A stretch of 64,000 nt of DNA from Singulisphaera sp. GP187 (lineage in GTDB: Bacteria > Planctomycetota > Planctomycetia > Isosphaerales > Isosphaeraceae): assembly GCF_900129635.1 (NCBI RefSeq), contig NZ_FSRB01000001.1, positions 4,131,501-4,195,500 on the forward strand, written 5' to 3'. Below the pieces are notes generated by a model. That model was not told the origin of the DNA. It did no database searches and worked only from the letters and a program-made list of their open reading frames with translations. The position numbers were made by a program, and so were the translations under genes. Shown here piece after piece: positions 27,117 to 36,305 of the stretch. Within the stretch, counting starts at the first letter, position 1, and each line of letters starts with the position of its first letter.

Positions 27117-27879
27117 TCGTCGACCTTTGGCCTGGAAACGAACCAGTTCGTTCCTGAGCGAGGCGATCGAGCGAATCCTCGATCGCCTCCTGTCTTTCCG
27201 CCAATTCATGTCCACGCCGCGAACGAAGATCAGAGTTCGCCCCTGACCCGCCCGTCGCAACAATCCGCTCTTCCATAAATTTTTTTTCACAGAGCCTCTT
27301 GCTGAGCCTGCGATTCCCTGGCTATGATCCTCCATCGAGAATGAATCTCAATACCAATGGCTTGTTTGATTCGGAGTGGCCTTGGTCCCGCCAGTCCGGG
27401 TGACCGTCCAGCGATAGGGCAGGATTTGTCAGCGTGCTTGCCCCCCCCACCCCAATAAGAGTCCGGGCATCTGTTTCCGAGAATCCGACGAGAGTCTGCT
27501 CCCCGTTGGGTTCTCAGGACGACTGACCGCCCCGCGTCCATCCCTCCGCCAGAGTCCGCTCGGCGCCACGAGCATGCCGCCGGACTTCCTCCCCCCCTGC
27601 GGAGAACCGAGAGTTCATTCTTGGTGAAACCACCAACTCTCGGCGTCTCGAACCGTCGCAGGTGCTCGTTCGAAATCTGACCGTGGCAAGCCGCCCCGCG
27701 TTCCGGAAGAGACTTTGAGTCTCGATCCCCGGGAACGGTCCGGCTCCGTCACCACCACCCGGATGGCCGATCTCGATCGACCCCCCGGGCCGAGCGTCTC
27801 CCGATGGTCCTCGCGACGACAACACCTGGCGAATCGATCCCTTGCTTATGCCATCTCCGTTGATTCAAGAGGCACGCTC
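27117..27879. other. Intergenic region and probable long leader of the DUF1559 gene
   Basis: The region holds a promoter-palindrome module (27299-27351) and then about 530 bases before the DUF1559 start. A hairpin with arms CCGAGAGTT (27607-27615) and AACTCTCGG (27635-27643) contains an inner TTGGTG/CACCAA stem. A third palindrome, GAGACT-TTG-AGTCTC, lies at 27709-27723. A 33-codon frame from the ATG at 27356 is possible but unsupported. Confidence 0.5.
27299..27351 (+). promoter_or_regulatory. Promoter with overlapping palindromic operator, second copy
   Basis: TTGCTG (27299-27304) and TATGAT (27323-27328) are spaced by 18 bases. Seven bases later comes TCGAGAATGAATCTCAA (27335-27351), followed by TACCA exactly as at the 22.4-kb site. 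The shared arrangement suggests the same regulator acts on both promoters. The downstream gene is the DUF1559 protein at 27880. Confidence 0.55.
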
Positions 27880-28920
27880 ATGACCCATTCTCAAATACGT
27901 CGCGGCTTCACACTCATTGAGCTCTTGGTGGTCATTGCCATCATTGCGGTGTTGATCGCCCTCTTGCTGCCGGCGGTGCAGGCCGCTCGCGAAGCCGCTC
28001 GCCGGATGCAATGCGTCAACAACTTCAAGCAGCTCGGGTTGGCAATCCACAATTATGAATCCACCAATGGAGTGTTGCCTCCCCAGCAGGTTCTCTCGTT
28101 CACGGGCACGACCGTGGGCTGGAAGTCGATCTGGGGGGTCACCTCGCGAATCGTGCCGTTTCTCGAGCAAGGGGCGCTTTACAACTCGATCAACTTCACG
28201 CTGAAGGTCACCGATCCTCCGAACTCGACCGCCGTCTCCACCTCCTTGAAGACCTTGATCTGTCCGAGCGAGGTGAACGCTCAGCCGTTCCAGAGCACGA
28301 GCACTGCCGGCGTGACGACAACCTTCGGAATCTCGAACTACGGGTGGTGCGAGGGAGATTGGTACGTCTTCGGCGGGGCCGGCGCCCCGGCGAACCGATC
28401 GGCCTTCGGTCCGAACCAGAGCCGCACGTTCGCGTCCTTCACCGACGGTCTAAGCCAGTCGGTGCTCGGCGCCGAGGTGAAAGCCTACGTCCAGGCCTAC
28501 CACGACTGCCCCGGCACGATCCCCGCAGGCCTGGCCTCCCCCTCGGCGGTTCCCACCCCGACCGACGTGATCGCCGCCGTGGCCTCCGCCCCGTCCCAGT
28601 GCAAGGCTCCCGCCGCGGGGCACACCCGTTGGTGCAATGGCAATACCTTCTATGACGGGTTCACCACGGCGCTCCCGCCAAACACCAAGGTCCTCGTAGG
28701 CACGCCGACCCCGCAAGACTCCGACCTGGTCTCGGAAGACGAGGACGATGGCGGCCCCACCTATTCCGCCGTCACTTCGCGAAGCTACCACGCAGGCGGA
28801 GTCAACGTCCTGTTCGGCGACGGCAGCGTGCGCTCCATCAAAAGCACAATCGCCTGGCCAACCTGGAGAGCGCTGGGGTCGATCGGCGGCGGCGAGGTCG
28901 TCTCGGCCGATTCATTCTGA
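27880..28920 (+). CDS. DUF1559 domain protein with prepilin-type N-terminus
   Basis: Protein of 346 aa of the planctomycete DUF1559 family. The leader is MTHSQIRRG followed by FTLIELLVVIAIIAVLIAL, with Gly at -1 and Glu at +5 as in standard prepilins. The hydrophobic helix, the AAREAARRMQC segment and LKTLICPSE are as expected. It ends with SYHAGGVNVLFGDGSVRS, the H-x9-DG motif, and WRALGSIGGGEVVSADSF. ATG 27880 has AAGAGG 8 bases upstream; in-frame codons upstream would extend the protein before the leader and are unlikely. Unlike the copy at 1367 it stands alone without a lipoprotein gene. The upstream promoter and palindrome suggest regulated expression. Confidence 0.95.
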   Translation: MTHSQIRRGFTLIELLVVIAIIAVLIALLLPAVQAAREAARRMQCVNNFKQLGLAIHNYESTNGVLPPQQVLSFTGTTVGWKSIWGVTSRIVPFLEQGALYNSINFTLKVTDPPNSTAVSTSLKTLICPSEVNAQPFQSTSTAGVTTTFGISNYGWCEGDWYVFGGAGAPANRSAFGPNQSRTFASFTDGLSQSVLGAEVKAYVQAYHDCPGTIPAGLASPSAVPTPTDVIAAVASAPSQCKAPAAGHTRWCNGNTFYDGFTTALPPNTKVLVGTPTPQDSDLVSEDEDDGGPTYSAVTSRSYHAGGVNVLFGDGSVRSIKSTIAWPTWRALGSIGGGEVVSADSF

Positions 28921-28974
28921 CATCAATCTGCAATAAAATCCTCACATTCGAGACTGTAGCAAGAATATCGGGAT

Positions 28975-29003
28975 CTCGTTCCCACGCTCTGCGTGGGAAC
29001 GAG
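28975..29003. repeat. REP-like palindrome (CTCGTTCCCACGC type)
   Basis: A 13-bp perfect stem (CTCGTTCCCACGC and GCGTGGGAACGAG) encloses the loop TCT. A related hairpin with the TTCCCACG/CGTGGGAA core lies at 50086-50107, right after the group II intron. No T run follows, so it is more likely an extragenic repeat than a terminator. Confidence 0.75.
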
Positions 29004-29206
29004 TTTCCCCCGCGAATTTCGGCCTCCGGGACAGACAGACGGCCCACTTTCCTTGCGACAGACTCTCACGTTCGTCTCTTTTCCCCACAGAGTGAGCGAG
29101 GCATTTAACACAATCACCTACACAACAGTTTTTCGCATTTCAAGATACGTTGCAACACAATCTGCCGGTCCACTCCGAAAGTGGCGATCAAGCTGACACT
29201 GTCGTC

Positions 29207-29248
29207 GCGCTACCGGGTTTTCGCCCGGATCCATCAACCCGGTAGCGC
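29207..29248. repeat. 13-bp perfect inverted repeat
   Basis: GCGCTACCGGGTT (29207-29219) and its exact complement (29236-29248) are separated by 16 bases. The hairpin is GC-rich and has no T tail. Its function is unknown. Confidence 0.65.
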
Positions 29249-29590
29249 TGCCACAGCGTCAAACGAACCACCCCACGCGAAGGCCCAAAGTCAGAGAGCT
29301 CACGCTCCCCGCCTTCCGACGGACCAAGAGCCCCCGGTTAAGGTGGCGACAGTTTCCATTTTCCCAACGAAATCGGTGTCAATCCTCACGGGAGCGCGAC
29401 CTCGGGAATCTTATCGGGTGGGCCGCTTTCCCCGGACTTGCAGTGGAATCGGGAATCCTGTTGGCTTATCGTCGGGTGTGCGAGGCCTTTTTGCCAAGAA
29501 ATGACGCCGGTCGCGAAGATGAGGAGGCTCCCGGCCTCGGTCTCGCGCGACCCCGCATGACCCCACGACGATCCGCCCCGGAGAACTCTC

Positions 29591-30316
29591 GTGTCAAAAC
29601 CGCGGTCTTTGTCCCGTTCCCTCAAACCCTTACTCGCCCTGCTGTTGGGTTCGGCGTTTACCATGGCGGCGCCCCCCTTGCCCTTTTCACCCAAGCCCAA
29701 GGTGGCGGAGGATTACCCGCTTGTCTTGAAAGACGATTTCGAGCGGGACGAGCTTGGCGAGGATTGGGAGCCGACCGATCCCAAGGCCTGGCAGATCACC
29801 CGCCAGGGCACCAACCGGGTTCTCGATCAGCATCGCGCGAGCAAGTATGAGCCGCCGGTCCGCTCGCCGTTCAATATCGCGCTGGCGAAGAAGGTGGATG
29901 TGGAGGACCTCGTCCTCGACCTGGAAGTTCACTCCACCGGCCGCGACTACGGCCACCGAGACCTCTGCTTCGTGTTCGGCTGGCAAGACCCGAGCCACTT
30001 CTACTACGTTCACCTCGGCAAGGAAGCAGATCCTCACGCCAACAGCATTTTTCTCGTCGACGGCAAACCACGGGTCTCGATCGCCAAGACGCGGACCAAG
30101 GGCACCCCTTGGACCGACGGCTGGCATCACGTCCGGGTGGTCCGCAAGGTCGCGACCGGCCTGATTCATGTCTTTTTCGAAGACATGACGACCCCGGCAA
30201 TGACGGCGCAGGACAAGACATTCGGTCACGGCCGTATCGGTGTCGGCTCGTTCGACGACACCGGTCAGTTCGACTCGATCCAGGTCTGGGGCACTCCGAC
30301 GAAACCGGCGGAGTAA
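29591..30316 (+). CDS. Exported laminin-G/DUF1080-like protein
   Basis: Protein of 241 aa starting with GTG 29591, with a GGAGA site upstream. Residues 1-27 are a signal peptide. The mature part has the beta-sandwich pattern of concanavalin-like domains close to DUF1080 (3-keto-disaccharide hydrolase-like): LVLKDDFERDELGEDWEP, RDLCFVFGWQDPSHFYYVHL, WTDGWHHVRVVRKVATGLI and GRIGVGSFDDTGQFDSIQVW. These domains bind or cleave sugars in secreted planctomycete proteins. The catalytic assignment is not certain. The ThuA-domain gene follows on the same strand 150 bases downstream, a common companion of DUF1080 genes. Confidence 0.85.
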   Translation: MSKPRSLSRSLKPLLALLLGSAFTMAAPPLPFSPKPKVAEDYPLVLKDDFERDELGEDWEPTDPKAWQITRQGTNRVLDQHRASKYEPPVRSPFNIALAKKVDVEDLVLDLEVHSTGRDYGHRDLCFVFGWQDPSHFYYVHLGKEADPHANSIFLVDGKPRVSIAKTRTKGTPWTDGWHHVRVVRKVATGLIHVFFEDMTTPAMTAQDKTFGHGRIGVGSFDDTGQFDSIQVWGTPTKPAE

Positions 30317-30465
30317 GCCGGGGCCCCTGGTGAATCCAGGTCGAAAGATCAGGTCCACCGTTGTGGAACGGACTCAGCCGAGTATCTTGGAAGCGGAAAC
30401 GCCCTGCGAACGGACCGCCTCAATCGGGGCAGTCGGCAGGGCGGAGCGAACGGGAGACGACGCAA

Positions 30466-31389
30466 ATGACGCTTCCAAGGCGGGGCCTGCTCTTCGGGTT
30501 CCTGGCGACTCTGACGGTGGGCCTACCAGCCCTTGGCGCGGACAAGGACCCGCTCCGGATCCTGATTATCGACGGCCAGAACAACCACAACTGGGTGTCC
30601 ATGACGCCGATCTTGCGGGAAGCGTTGGAAAAGACCGGGCGCTTTTCCGTCGACGTCGCAACCTCACCCCCCAAGGGGTCCGAGGCCGCTCAGTGGGATC
30701 AGTTTTCCCCTCTTTTTTCCAAATATGACGTGGTGATGAGCAACTACAACGGTGAGCGCTGGCCCTCCCGGGTCGAGAAAGCGTTCGAAACGTATGTTGC
30801 GGCGGGCGGCGGCCTGGTCAACGTCCACGCGGCGAACAACGCCTTCGAGGGCTGGCCCGAATTCAACAAGATGATCGGCCTGGGCTGGCGCGACAATAAG
30901 TTTGGCGACCGGGTCACGATCGACGACAGCGGCAAGGTCGTCCGGACCCCCAAGGGAGAAGGCCCGGGGGCCGGGCACGGCCCCCAGCACCGCTACAAGG
31001 TCACGACTCGCGAGTCGTCGCACCCGGTCACCCAGGGTATCCCGGCCGAATGGCTCCATGCCAAGGACGAGCTCTACCAGGGTCAGCGCGGACCGGCGGA
31101 AAACATGGAGATCCTCGCAACCGCCTTCGCCTCTAAGGAATACGACGGAAGCGGAACCAACGAGCCCATGATCTGGGTGATCCCGTACGGCAAGGGACGC
31201 GTGTTCACTACAGTCATGGGACACACCTCAAACGACGAAACCGTCGCCGTGCGTTGTATCGGCTTCCAGACCGTCCTCGCCCGAGGCGCGGAGTGGGCGG
31301 CGACCGGTAAGGTCACCCTCCCGATCCCGGCGAACTTCCCCACCGCAACGCAAGAGAGCGTGGTCAAAGAGCCGGCAAAAACCCAATAA
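30466..31389 (+). CDS. ThuA-domain protein (trehalose-utilisation type), exported
   Basis: Protein of 307 aa with a signal peptide of about 24 residues (GLLFGFLATLTVGLPALGA). The ThuA fold, a glutamine-amidotransferase-like Rossmann domain (PF06283), is seen in ILIIDGQNNHNW, YDVVMSNYNGERWP, YVAAGGGLVNVHAANNAF, PVTQGIPAEWLHAKDELY and WVIPYGKGRVFTTVMGHT. Related proteins act in the processing of oxidised disaccharides. ATG 30466 is chosen because it opens the signal peptide. It likely works with the preceding laminin-G/DUF1080-like protein, and the pair ends at the terminator at 31401. Confidence 0.92.
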   Translation: MTLPRRGLLFGFLATLTVGLPALGADKDPLRILIIDGQNNHNWVSMTPILREALEKTGRFSVDVATSPPKGSEAAQWDQFSPLFSKYDVVMSNYNGERWPSRVEKAFETYVAAGGGLVNVHAANNAFEGWPEFNKMIGLGWRDNKFGDRVTIDDSGKVVRTPKGEGPGAGHGPQHRYKVTTRESSHPVTQGIPAEWLHAKDELYQGQRGPAENMEILATAFASKEYDGSGTNEPMIWVIPYGKGRVFTTVMGHTSNDETVAVRCIGFQTVLARGAEWAATGKVTLPIPANFPTATQESVVKEPAKTQ

Positions 31390-31400
31390 TACAAGTCGAT

Positions 31401-31444
31401 AATCCCACGTACAGGTTAAGCTCAACCCGTACGTGGGATTTTGG
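31401..31444. terminator. Bidirectional terminator between ThuA and Cus genes
   Basis: A 12-bp perfect stem (AATCCCACGTAC, 31401-31412, and GTACGTGGGATT, 31429-31440) is followed by T residues on the + strand. The - strand side begins with AATCC, giving a short T run there too. It separates the convergent ThuA and cusA genes. Confidence 0.75.
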
Positions 31445-31472
31445 GCATCACACTTGCCGCCCGCATTGGTGG

Positions 31473-34400
31473 CTATTCTTCCGCGTCGGCGGCTCCATCC
31501 TCCTCATCGAAGGGGTCGGGTTCGGGAACGGTCAGGCCCGGGTCGAACCAGGGGTAGATGACGGGCAAGACGATGAGCTTCAGGAACATGCTGGTGATCA
31601 GGCCGCCGATGACGACCGTGGCCAGCGGCCGCTGGACTTCGGCCCCGGCGCCGTGCGAGAACGCCATCGGCACGAAGCCGAGGCTGGCGACCAGGCCGGT
31701 CATCAGGATCGGCCGGAGCCGCGACATCGATGCTTCGCGGACGGCGTCACTGACCGGCCGGCCCGCTTCGATCAGTTGGCGGATGGCCGCGACCAGCACC
31801 AGGCCGTCGAGCACCGCCACCCCCGAAAGGGCGATGAAGCCGACGCCCGCCGAGATGCTGAAGTTCATCCCGCGCAGCCAGAGCGACATGACACCGCCGA
31901 TCGCCCCCAGCGGCACCGAGATGAAGATCAAGAGGCCCAGCTTGATCGAGCCGAAGGTGGCGAACAGGAGCAGGAAGATCAGGGCCAGCGCGATCGGCAC
32001 GACGATCATCAGCCGGCGCGTGGCCGACTGGAGATTCTCGAACGTGCCGCCCCACTCCAAAACATAGCCCGAGGGGAGTGAAACCTTCTCGCTGACCTTC
32101 TTCTGCGCTTCGGCCACAAAGCCGGCCAGGTCACGGCCCCGGACATTGACGGTGATCATCACTCGCCGCTGCCGGTTCTTCCGCCAGATCTCATAAACCC
32201 CCTCCTCAAGCTTGATCTCCGCCAGATCCTCGAGCGGAATCATTCGCCCTTGCGGGTCGGTGATCATCAGCCGGCGGATCGCCTCGACGTTATCGCGGTA
32301 CTCGGCGGTGAACCGAACCTGCATCGTGAACCGGCGCTGGCCTTCGACGACCTGCCCGACGTTCTTGCCGCCGACCGCCTGGATCACGTCGAGTACGTCG
32401 GCCGCGTTGATCCCGTACCGGGCGATCCGCTTGCGGTCGATCGCGATCTGCATCGCCGGCAGTCCGAGGACTTCCAGGGCCTTGACGTCGGCCGCCCCGG
32501 GCACCCCGTTCAGGACCCGGGCCATTTCTTCCGCCTTCTCCTGGAGGATTTTGAGGTCATCGCCGTACAGGCCGATGCCCACATCCCCCTTCACGCCGGC
32601 CAACATGTCGCTGAACCGGAGCTCGATCGGCTGACTAAAAACGACGGTGGTCCCCGGCAGCACCTTGTGGGTCAAGCGATCGATCTGTTCGATCAGCTCT
32701 TCCTTCGACGTGGCCTTCGTCCACTCCTCGGGCTCGGCCAGATAGACGTAGCTCTCCGTCGTGTTCACCGCCGCGGGGTCGAGGCCGATCTCGGGCCGTC
32801 CCGAGGCGCTAATGATGGTGCGAATCTCTTTCGGAAAGGCCGCCTTCAACTCCTTTTCGAGCCGGGTCGTATCAATGGCCGCCTCGGTGAGCGACGCGTC
32901 GGGGGGGCGGGTCAGATCGAGTACCAGGTCCCCTTCGTCGAGCTTGGGGATGAACTCGCCCCCCAGGTTCATCGCCACCGGGACCGTCGCACCGAGCATC
33001 AGCAGGACCCCGAGCGTCACCAGCAAGGGGCGAGTCTGGGCCCATCCCAGCATCGGCTTATAGATCCACTTGGCAATGCGAACCACCCAGGTGTCACGTT
33101 CCGACAACCCTGGTTTCAGGAAGTAGGAGGCCAACACGGGCGTCGCCGTCAGCGACAGGAGCAGCGAGCCGGTCAAGGCGAAGATGAGGGTCGCGGCCAT
33201 CGGCCGGAACATCTTCCCTTCGACCCCCTCGAGCGCCAGGAGCGGTAGGTGGACCAGGGTGATGATGCCGACCCCGTAGACGACCGGCCGACGGACTTCG
33301 AGCGTCGCCCGGCGCACCACGTCGACACCGCGTTGGTCGGGCCGGGCATGGGCCAGGTGGCTCACGCAATTCTCGATGACGATCACGGCGCTATCGACGA
33401 TGAGGCCGAAGTCGATCGCGCCCAGGCTCATCAGGCTGCCGGCGATGCCGAAATAGAGCATCAGGTTGCCGGCGAAGAGCATCGACAACGGGATCGCCAG
33501 GGCCACGATCAGGCCCGCCCTCAGGTTGCCCAGCAACACCAAGAGCACGACGATGACGAGGATCCCCCCTCGGCCAGGTTCCGCGCCACCGTCCCAATCG
33601 CCTTGTTGATCAACGTGGCTCGGTCATAGTATGAGTCGATGACAACGCCTTCAGGCAGGCTCTTGCGGATCTCGTCCAGCTTGCTTTTCACCCGCTCGAC
33701 GACCACCCGGCCGTTCTCGCCGGCCAGCAAGAGCACGGTGGCCGTGACGACCTCACCGCGGCCGTCGCGCGTGACGACCCCCTGACGGATCATCGGCGCG
33801 AACTTGACCTCGCCGACGTCTCTGACGTAGATCGGGGTTCCGCTCGAGGTCGTGTGCAACACGATCTCCTCGATGTCCTTCAGCGAGCTGACGAGTCCTT
33901 GGGCGCGGATGACCCGGACCTGCCCGTTGCGCTCGATGTAGCCGCCGCCGGAGTTGCTGTTGTTCCGTTGCAACGCCTCGAAGACCTCGGTCACCGAGAT
34001 CCCGCGCGCGAGCAGCCGCTTGGGGTCGAGCTGGACCTGGTACGTCTTCAACTCGCCACCAAACGTATTGACCTCGATCACTCCCGGCACGCTCAGGAGC
34101 GGCCGGGCCACCTCCCAATCGAGGATGGTCCGCAGGTCCATCAACGATCGCGGCGGCTTCGCGTCCGGAGCGTTCTTGACCTCGAACAGATAGATCTCGC
34201 CCAAACCCGTGGCGATCGGCCCCATCCCGGGCGAGCCAAAGCCTTCGGGAATCTCTTCACGGACCTGCATCAGCCGTTCGTTGACCAGTTGGCGGGCCCA
34301 GTAGACGTCGGTCCCTTCCTCGAAGACGATCGTCACCGAGGAGAACCCGAACTGGGTGATCGAGCGGACTTCCTTGATCCGAGGGATGCCGTTCATCGCG

Positions 34401-34612
34401 TTCTCCACGGGAACGGTGATGAACTGTTCAACCTCCTCGGGGCCCAGCGCGGGCGCGTCCGTCAGGGCGATGACCTGCACGTTGGTGATATCGGGCACGG
34501 CGTCGATCGGAAGACTCATCAACGAGTACACTCCCGAGCAGGCCAGGCCCAGGAGGATCAGGAGGACGAACCCCCGATTCTTCAGCGACGATTGGATCAG
34601 CTTGTCGAACAC
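31473..34612 (-). pseudogene. cusA: CusA-type heavy-metal RND efflux pump, frameshifted
   Basis: Two overlapping frames add up to about 1045 residues, the normal length for the CusA/CzcA family of inner-membrane proton-driven metal exporters. The N-terminal part gives MFDKLIQSSLKNRG (GTG start at 34612 after GGGAGAG) and LPIDAVPDITNVQV. The C-terminal part gives GAIDFGLIVDSAVIVIENC, the heavy-metal RND signature, and ends at 31473. The frame changes inside a run of six G (C on the + strand, 33564-33569): one more G would give EGGILVIVVLLVLLGN, as in relatives. A sequencing or assembly indel, a recent mutation and phase variation are all possible. It lies 25 bases after cusB, so the two form an operon. 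No outer membrane (CusC) gene is adjacent. Confidence 0.88.
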
Positions 34613-34637
34613 AAAGACTCTCCCGAATACGTGACGA

Positions 34638-36305
34638 TTAGTGCCCGGCGCTCGCCAACTGGACGGAGAGAGCTTTGAGTTTGTACTCCCCTGCGATGAC
34701 GACCTCATCCCCCATTGCCAGGCCACGGCGAATCGTGACCAGATCGCCACGCGGGGGCTCGGCGTCGACCTCACGGCGAACGAACCGGTCGGCACTCGTC
34801 TTCACGAACACGAACGTGCGGTTCCCCTCGTCCAGGAGCGCGGAGGCAGGGATCTGAACGGCGGCCTTCTTGCGTGGGCTCAGGATCTCGACCTCGACGA
34901 ACATGCCCGGCTTGAGCAGACGGTCGGGGTTCATCGCCTTCGCCAAGAGCTTGATCGATCGGCTCTTCTCGTCAACCAGGTCGCCCGAGTAGATCACCGT
35001 CCCCTCGAACTCACGATCGCGGTAGGCGGGCGAGCGGAAGCGAATCTCGCTTCCCTCGTGGCTGCTGGCCAGCAAGTCGAAGTCCCCTTCGTGGACGCTC
35101 GCCTCGATCCAGACCGAGGACAGGTTGGCCATCGTGAAAATCCGGTGCGTGATATCAACGGCGACCCCCGGGACAATCATCTCGCGATCGAGAATGGTGC
35201 CATCGAACGGCGCCCGGATGGAATAGGTACTGACGGGGGCTTCCCGGCTGTTCTTTCCAGCTTCATGCGAAACGCCGACCGACTTGACCGCGACCTGATT
35301 CTCTACCTTGGTATCCGTCACGACCGGCGACTCGTCGACCTTGGAGTCTTCCGGGGCCGGCAAGGTGCCGTCGGCCGTATCGACGACTTTGGCGCCCTCT
35401 CCCTCGGGTTCGGTGCCATCGGGCTTGACTCCGAAGATCCTCAGTCGCTCCTCGGCCGTGCGGACCGCCGTCTCGGCCTGACGTTTGGCCTGGCGTGCCC
35501 GGGTATTCGCCAGCTTCGCTTCAAAGCCGGTCTGATCCATGAGGCTCTGGTAGGTCGCATGGGCCACCTCGTAGCCGGCGGTCACCTCCTGGAACTGCTT
35601 GGGAGTGATCAGCTTCTGAGCGTTCAGCTCGCGGTTCCGCTCGACGGTGGCGATGGCCAGACGATACTGGGCGTACGCCGTCATCAATCGCTCCCGGTCG
35701 TCTCCCACGGCTCGATCCGTGAACCGACTCTGAATCACTTCCGGGCTTTCGCCCTTGCGCAAGAGACCGATCAGCTCATTGGTGTTGCGGTAAACCATCT
35801 CCTCCCAGTCGGCCTGAGCCCTGGCAATTTCCAACTCTTGCAGTCTTGTATAGAGTTCGAGCCGGGCCTCACCAACGACCGGGCTGTCAATCGTCGCCAG
35901 CAGGTCTCCCGCGTGTACGAACTGTCCGACGTACGCGTTGACCGTGCGAACCACCCCCGCGGCGCGGGGCGTGATGTAGGCGTACTGAGACTCATTGGGA
36001 GCCACCTGTCCGGGCGCGGACAAAACATGGGGGACGGTGCCCGCCATGACCTTCGCCGTCCGAAGCCCGACGACCTTCTGCTGCTCTTCGCTAAACAGAA
36101 TTTCCGAGTTCCGCGCCCCCTTGCCATGGACCTCCGACTCCGCCGGCTTGGAATCAACCTGGACTCGCAACGGTGCCTGTTCTGCCGTTCGGGCCCGTGC
36201 GGGCGGCCGAAAAACAAACACAATTGCTCCGATAACGAGCACTCCAAAAACCAAGATCAGAACGGCAGCAGGGTAACGAACCCACTTCATGGGGGAGAAC
36301 GTCAT
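34638..36305 (-). CDS. cusB: CusB-type periplasmic membrane fusion protein
   Basis: Protein of 555 aa. One N-terminal helix (about residues 11-32) anchors it in the inner membrane. The barrel-sandwich, coiled-coil and beta-barrel elements are visible in order: LSAPGQVAPNESQYAYITPR, AGVVRTVNAYVGQFVHAGDL, the helical hairpin with YRLAIATVERNRELNAQK, FDGTILDREMIVPGVAVD, VWIEASVHEGDFDLL and LKPGMFVEVEILS. Such adaptors link a CusA-type pump to an outer membrane channel for export of Cu, Ag, Zn, Co or similar ions. A 50-residue acidic, Pro-rich insert near residues 320-370 is unusual for the family. ATG 36305 is chosen over the upstream in-frame ATG at 36392 because it directly precedes the helix. 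The pump gene follows after 25 bases. Confidence 0.92.
   Translation of the reverse strand: MTFSPMKWVRYPAAVLILVFGVLVIGAIVFVFRPPARARTAEQAPLRVQVDSKPAESEVHGKGARNSEILFSEEQQKVVGLRTAKVMAGTVPHVLSAPGQVAPNESQYAYITPRAAGVVRTVNAYVGQFVHAGDLLATIDSPVVGEARLELYTRLQELEIARAQADWEEMVYRNTNELIGLLRKGESPEVIQSRFTDRAVGDDRERLMTAYAQYRLAIATVERNRELNAQKLITPKQFQEVTAGYEVAHATYQSLMDQTGFEAKLANTRARQAKRQAETAVRTAEERLRIFGVKPDGTEPEGEGAKVVDTADGTLPAPEDSKVDESPVVTDTKVENQVAVKSVGVSHEAGKNSREAPVSTYSIRAPFDGTILDREMIVPGVAVDITHRIFTMANLSSVWIEASVHEGDFDLLASSHEGSEIRFRSPAYRDREFEGTVIYSGDLVDEKSRSIKLLAKAMNPDRLLKPGMFVEVEILSPRKKAAVQIPASALLDEGNRTFVFVKTSADRFVRREVDAEPPRGDLVTIRRGLAMGDEVVIAGEYKLKALSVQLASAGH

Larger units (their letters stand above)
28921..29590. 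other. Intergenic region with two palindromic repeats
   Basis: About 670 bases with no gene that I can support. It carries the hairpins listed at 28975-29003 and 29207-29248. The frames between them lack consistent codon bias. Confidence 0.5.

Noticed and set aside
33564..33569. Programmed ribosomal frameshifting in cusA
   Set aside because: A run of six G is not a standard slippery site, no downstream stimulatory structure was seen, and CusA proteins are normally made from one frame.
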